Shown: in pieces, positions 33,231 through 35,735 of the stretch
How the letters are laid out: the number at the start of each line of letters is the position of its first letter
How positions within the stretch are numbered: the first letter of the stretch is position 1
Source: Gnetum montanum
Lineage: Eukaryota; Streptophyta; Gnetopsida; Gnetales; Gnetaceae
Assembly: GCA_015680685.1 (NCBI GenBank)
Contig: MNCI01003361.1
Location: forward strand, 636,260-671,994
Reading direction: 5' to 3'
DNA length: 35,735 nt
Position numbers and translations under genes: made by a program
Notes under the pieces: generated by a model
Databases searched by the model: none
What the model saw: only the letters and a program-made list of their open reading frames with translations
Told to the model about the DNA's origin: nothing

Positions 33231-33599
33231 TGTCAAAACATTAACATCACGTTATTTTGTTTATGACTTTTACATTTGTCTTAAATCAATACTTTCATTC
33301 TTTGTTTCAAGTTGAAACCTAATTATAGGGAAAACTAAAGCTTTGGTAATAGAGTTGTGAAGTCATAGATACTGCTAAAACATATCTACATCTGGAGCAT
33401 TCTCTTCCAGTTCAGATTCTTTTAACCTTCAAAGACATTAATTTGAGGAGAAACCAAAGATTTTCTAAGGGGTAAACCAAATGGACTACAAGATAGCCTA
33501 TGCTAAGTGAGCTCTAGGTTTCTTACTTACACTAGATATGTTAAGGCTAATAGTAGAATATGAGAGAGAACGATCTTCCTCCTTTCCATCCTAATTTGA
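33231..33599. other. Short unassigned non-coding stretch
   Basis: No coding motif or repeat terminus was recognised. It may be the leader region of the gag that follows on the plus strand, but no primer site was found in it. Confidence 0.35.
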
Positions 33600-35397
33600 A
33601 TCATCCCATTAAAATGATCATGGGAAAGCTAAGGGGATCACAAAATTTATCATGGAGAAAGAGAAGATATAGGAAAAAAATACATTTGTAGATTGAAGAG
33701 GCTAGGATGAAGGTTATCCTAAATTAACATCTTGGTCCTCACATTACTATTAGAGGAAAAGTGGGAAGTGTAGCCTTAGAATTAGACATTCATATGACAA
33801 ATGAAGATGAAGAACCATCACTTGAAGGGTTGAGCAAGACCAATATTCTTGTGCATAACATACATAACATCAACATTACAACTACTTAAATATCTTCATC
33901 TTGATCTATTCCTCCTAGCATAGGACCATCTAACATTAGCCTTCCACTGAGTTATATTTCTCTATTTTACTATTTTTTCCTCCCAATAATGCTAGTAATC
34001 CTCATTCTTTTTTCAATCCCCTAATCCACTTCTTGGATCTATATATTTTGTTCCTCAACCTCAACCCATCATACCCCTGTTTCCTTCTATTTCATTGCCT
34101 TCTACTCTCACCTCATCTATATTTAGCAATCCCAAACTTGGTAATGCATAATATTTCCCTCTATATTCACTTAATTTTTTTTCATTAGGCATACTTTGTT
34201 TCATAGCATTTGAATCCATTTCATACATACATTGCTCTTTGACATCATCACCTATTACTATGGCCCAATCTAATCCTTCTTTTAAATAGATCCATAGTTG
34301 TTATCACTACTCAATAATATATGTTTCATATTCAAAGCATTGATGAAAATGTGGCTATGGCATTGGTCATGCAAGGAGGCTCTCCTATTTTCTTGGATTA
34401 GGATCAAGATGATCTTATGAGCTCTATTATTCCCATGTCAGCTTTGCCTAAGGGGATTTCACTACCAACCTTTACAAAGTATAATGATGAAATAGGGAAT
34501 CTTTGAATCATATGGTCAAGTTCAGAAATGAATGCATGCTTCTTGCCCCTTATTCTTATATCTTGCTAACATGCTTTTCTAATTCTCTCTCTGGAAGAGT
34601 TCTAGAATGGTATAGATCCTTGTCTTATGGTTCTATTACGTCTTTGGAATAATTGTTGTCATATTTTATTGAATGCTTCAAGTTTAATGATCCTTAAAAA
34701 ACTAGTGTCATATCCTTTGTAGCTATCAAATAGGCTCTAAATGAACCATGTCATTTAGAGAAATGCCAGTTATAGAACATTTTTAAAAATACAATTATTA
34801 ATTACATTCACAAAATAATGGCTTATTTTAAGACTTATTCTCTAAATGATGCTCTTTGGTTGTTAGATGCATTGAAGAAGCTACCATTCAACACACTGAT
34901 CAAGGATTTTTGTCAATCTATAACAAAGCCAACAAGGCTGTGAAATAAAAGAAGAAAAAACTAGCATCTTTAGGTTTTTTTTTTCATTTTCTAAGGCACA
35001 AAGAAATGCTCCCTCAACTACTTCTTGTTTAACTCAGTAATGCAAGCCTCAAAGAAATAGTGATCAATACACTAAGATACCCATTAGGTATTCTTTGCTT
35101 CTTAATAACCTTGTTAGGAATGAACACCTTATGAGGAAACAAGTTTTTGATCAGGTGAGAGTACATTATCTTTGTATTTAGCTTATAACAAAGGACTCTT
35201 CTCAAAGACAAGAAGGTAACCCTGAGGCACCTAAGCTGTACAACTACTGGACGTACTACTATTATGTTAGACCTCTGATCATGACATAGATAACTACAAA
35301 AATCTAAAAGATGACATTCAAGATCTTATAGATAAGGGTAAAATAGTAGTGGGAAATGAGCCATCCACTATGCATATCGATGATCAACAACTAGAAG
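33600..35397 (+). pseudogene. gag: Tat/Ogre-like Ty3/gypsy gag
   Basis: The clear part begins near 34335 (DENVAMALVMQGGSPIFLD). Next is LPKGISLPTFTKYNDEIGN, then VKFRNECMLLAPYSYILLTC, then NSLSGRVLEWYRSLSYGSIT and YFIECFKFN (~34670). This is the standard capsid order P-F--YDG--DP--H---F, then L-G-A--WY--L, then F---F. At ~35270-35345 is HDIDNYKNLKDDIQDLIDKG, the Tat/Ogre signature GHDTEDC--LK--IQDLID-G with the Cys lost. The part before 34300 is Pro/Ser-rich. Several stops and frame changes are present. It is unrelated to the three Athila-like gags. No LTR for it was identified. Confidence 0.78.
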
Positions 35398-35735
35398 TGT
35401 TGGTGACCGTTTGGGACGTGACCGCCAATGAGTGTCCTCGAACAGGATTTAGGTGCTTGCTAGTCTCTGGCAACACCAAGGCCCAGATACCTCCAAATAG
35501 ACTCAGTAGTTAATATGAGTATGTGTGTATGCTGTTGCGGTGTGCAGTTGTAAAATATGAAACGATTGTGTTGTGTGTAAACTACAAATGACTTATCTTA
35601 AAGAGATTCAGCCAACTTTGCCAAGTACTGTGAGTTGTTGAGAGTTCCTATTTTGTTCAATTGCCTAGTCTACGTGGTCCTTATAATACCTACTTGTAAC
35701 AAATAAAATTTTGCAAAAACATTTGAGCACAACTC
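35398..35735. other. Unassigned sequence of different composition, possibly another LTR
   Basis: Homology to gag appears to stop after 'caactagaag', and the sequence changes to a less AT-rich stretch beginning TGTTGGTGACCG. TG at the junction would suit an LTR start, but the other end is outside the window, so this stays a guess. Confidence 0.3.

Overview
The window looks like repeat-dense nuclear DNA from a seed plant with a large, gene-poor genome. The evidence is an L1-type plant LINE, a tRNA-derived SINE, Athila-like and Tat/Ogre-like retrotransposon gag remnants, AT-rich sequence, nested insertions, and decay dominated by C-to-T and G-to-A changes. I cannot name the species; a gymnosperm or a large-genome monocot are guesses. 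I found no intact host gene, rRNA, usable tRNA gene or CRISPR array, and every recognisable coding region is broken.

One LTR family dominates. It has LTRs of roughly 840-930 bp with ends TGATGAG...CTCATCA, a primer binding site for tRNA-Asp, and an Athila-like gag. Seven copies or pieces of its LTR are visible: 1-535 (-), 1131-2020 (+), 2021-~2295 (-), 14427-15276 (+), 18433-19339 (-), 26572-27407 (-) and 32303-33230 (-). Each has a TATAAATA-type box, preceded in its own sense by one to three short dyad-symmetric modules (GATATCG-spacer-CGATATC type) that differ strongly between copies.

Layout. 1-2295: three LTR pieces and an internal 3' fragment. 2296-3940: AT-rich sequence with a tRNA-derived SINE on the minus strand. 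3941-9783: an L1-type LINE on the minus strand (ORF1 with zinc knuckle, then endonuclease, RT and possible RNase H), framed by a 30-base imperfect duplication; a 584-bp solo LTR with a perfect 5-bp target duplication sits inside its RT. 9784-14426: AT-rich noncoding DNA with a tRNA-iMet-type primer site near 13547. 14427-~28080: a plus-strand family element (LTR, PBS, gag, 3' tract) split by a complete minus-strand family element at 18433-27407. 29205-33230: the 5' half of another minus-strand copy. 33600-~35397: a Tat/Ogre-like gag on the plus strand. 35398-35735: unassigned sequence of different composition.

The most interesting object is the element at 18433-27407. It has both LTRs, a 5-bp target duplication, a tRNA-Asp primer site and a roughly 800-codon gag. 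Where pol would be, it has a second long same-strand reading frame with a plant-retrotransposon accessory domain and a coiled coil. I see no protease, RT, RNase H or integrase, so it appears non-autonomous. Between gag and this second frame lies a copy of the same dyad module followed by a TATA-like box, which suggests an internal promoter borrowed from the LTR U3.
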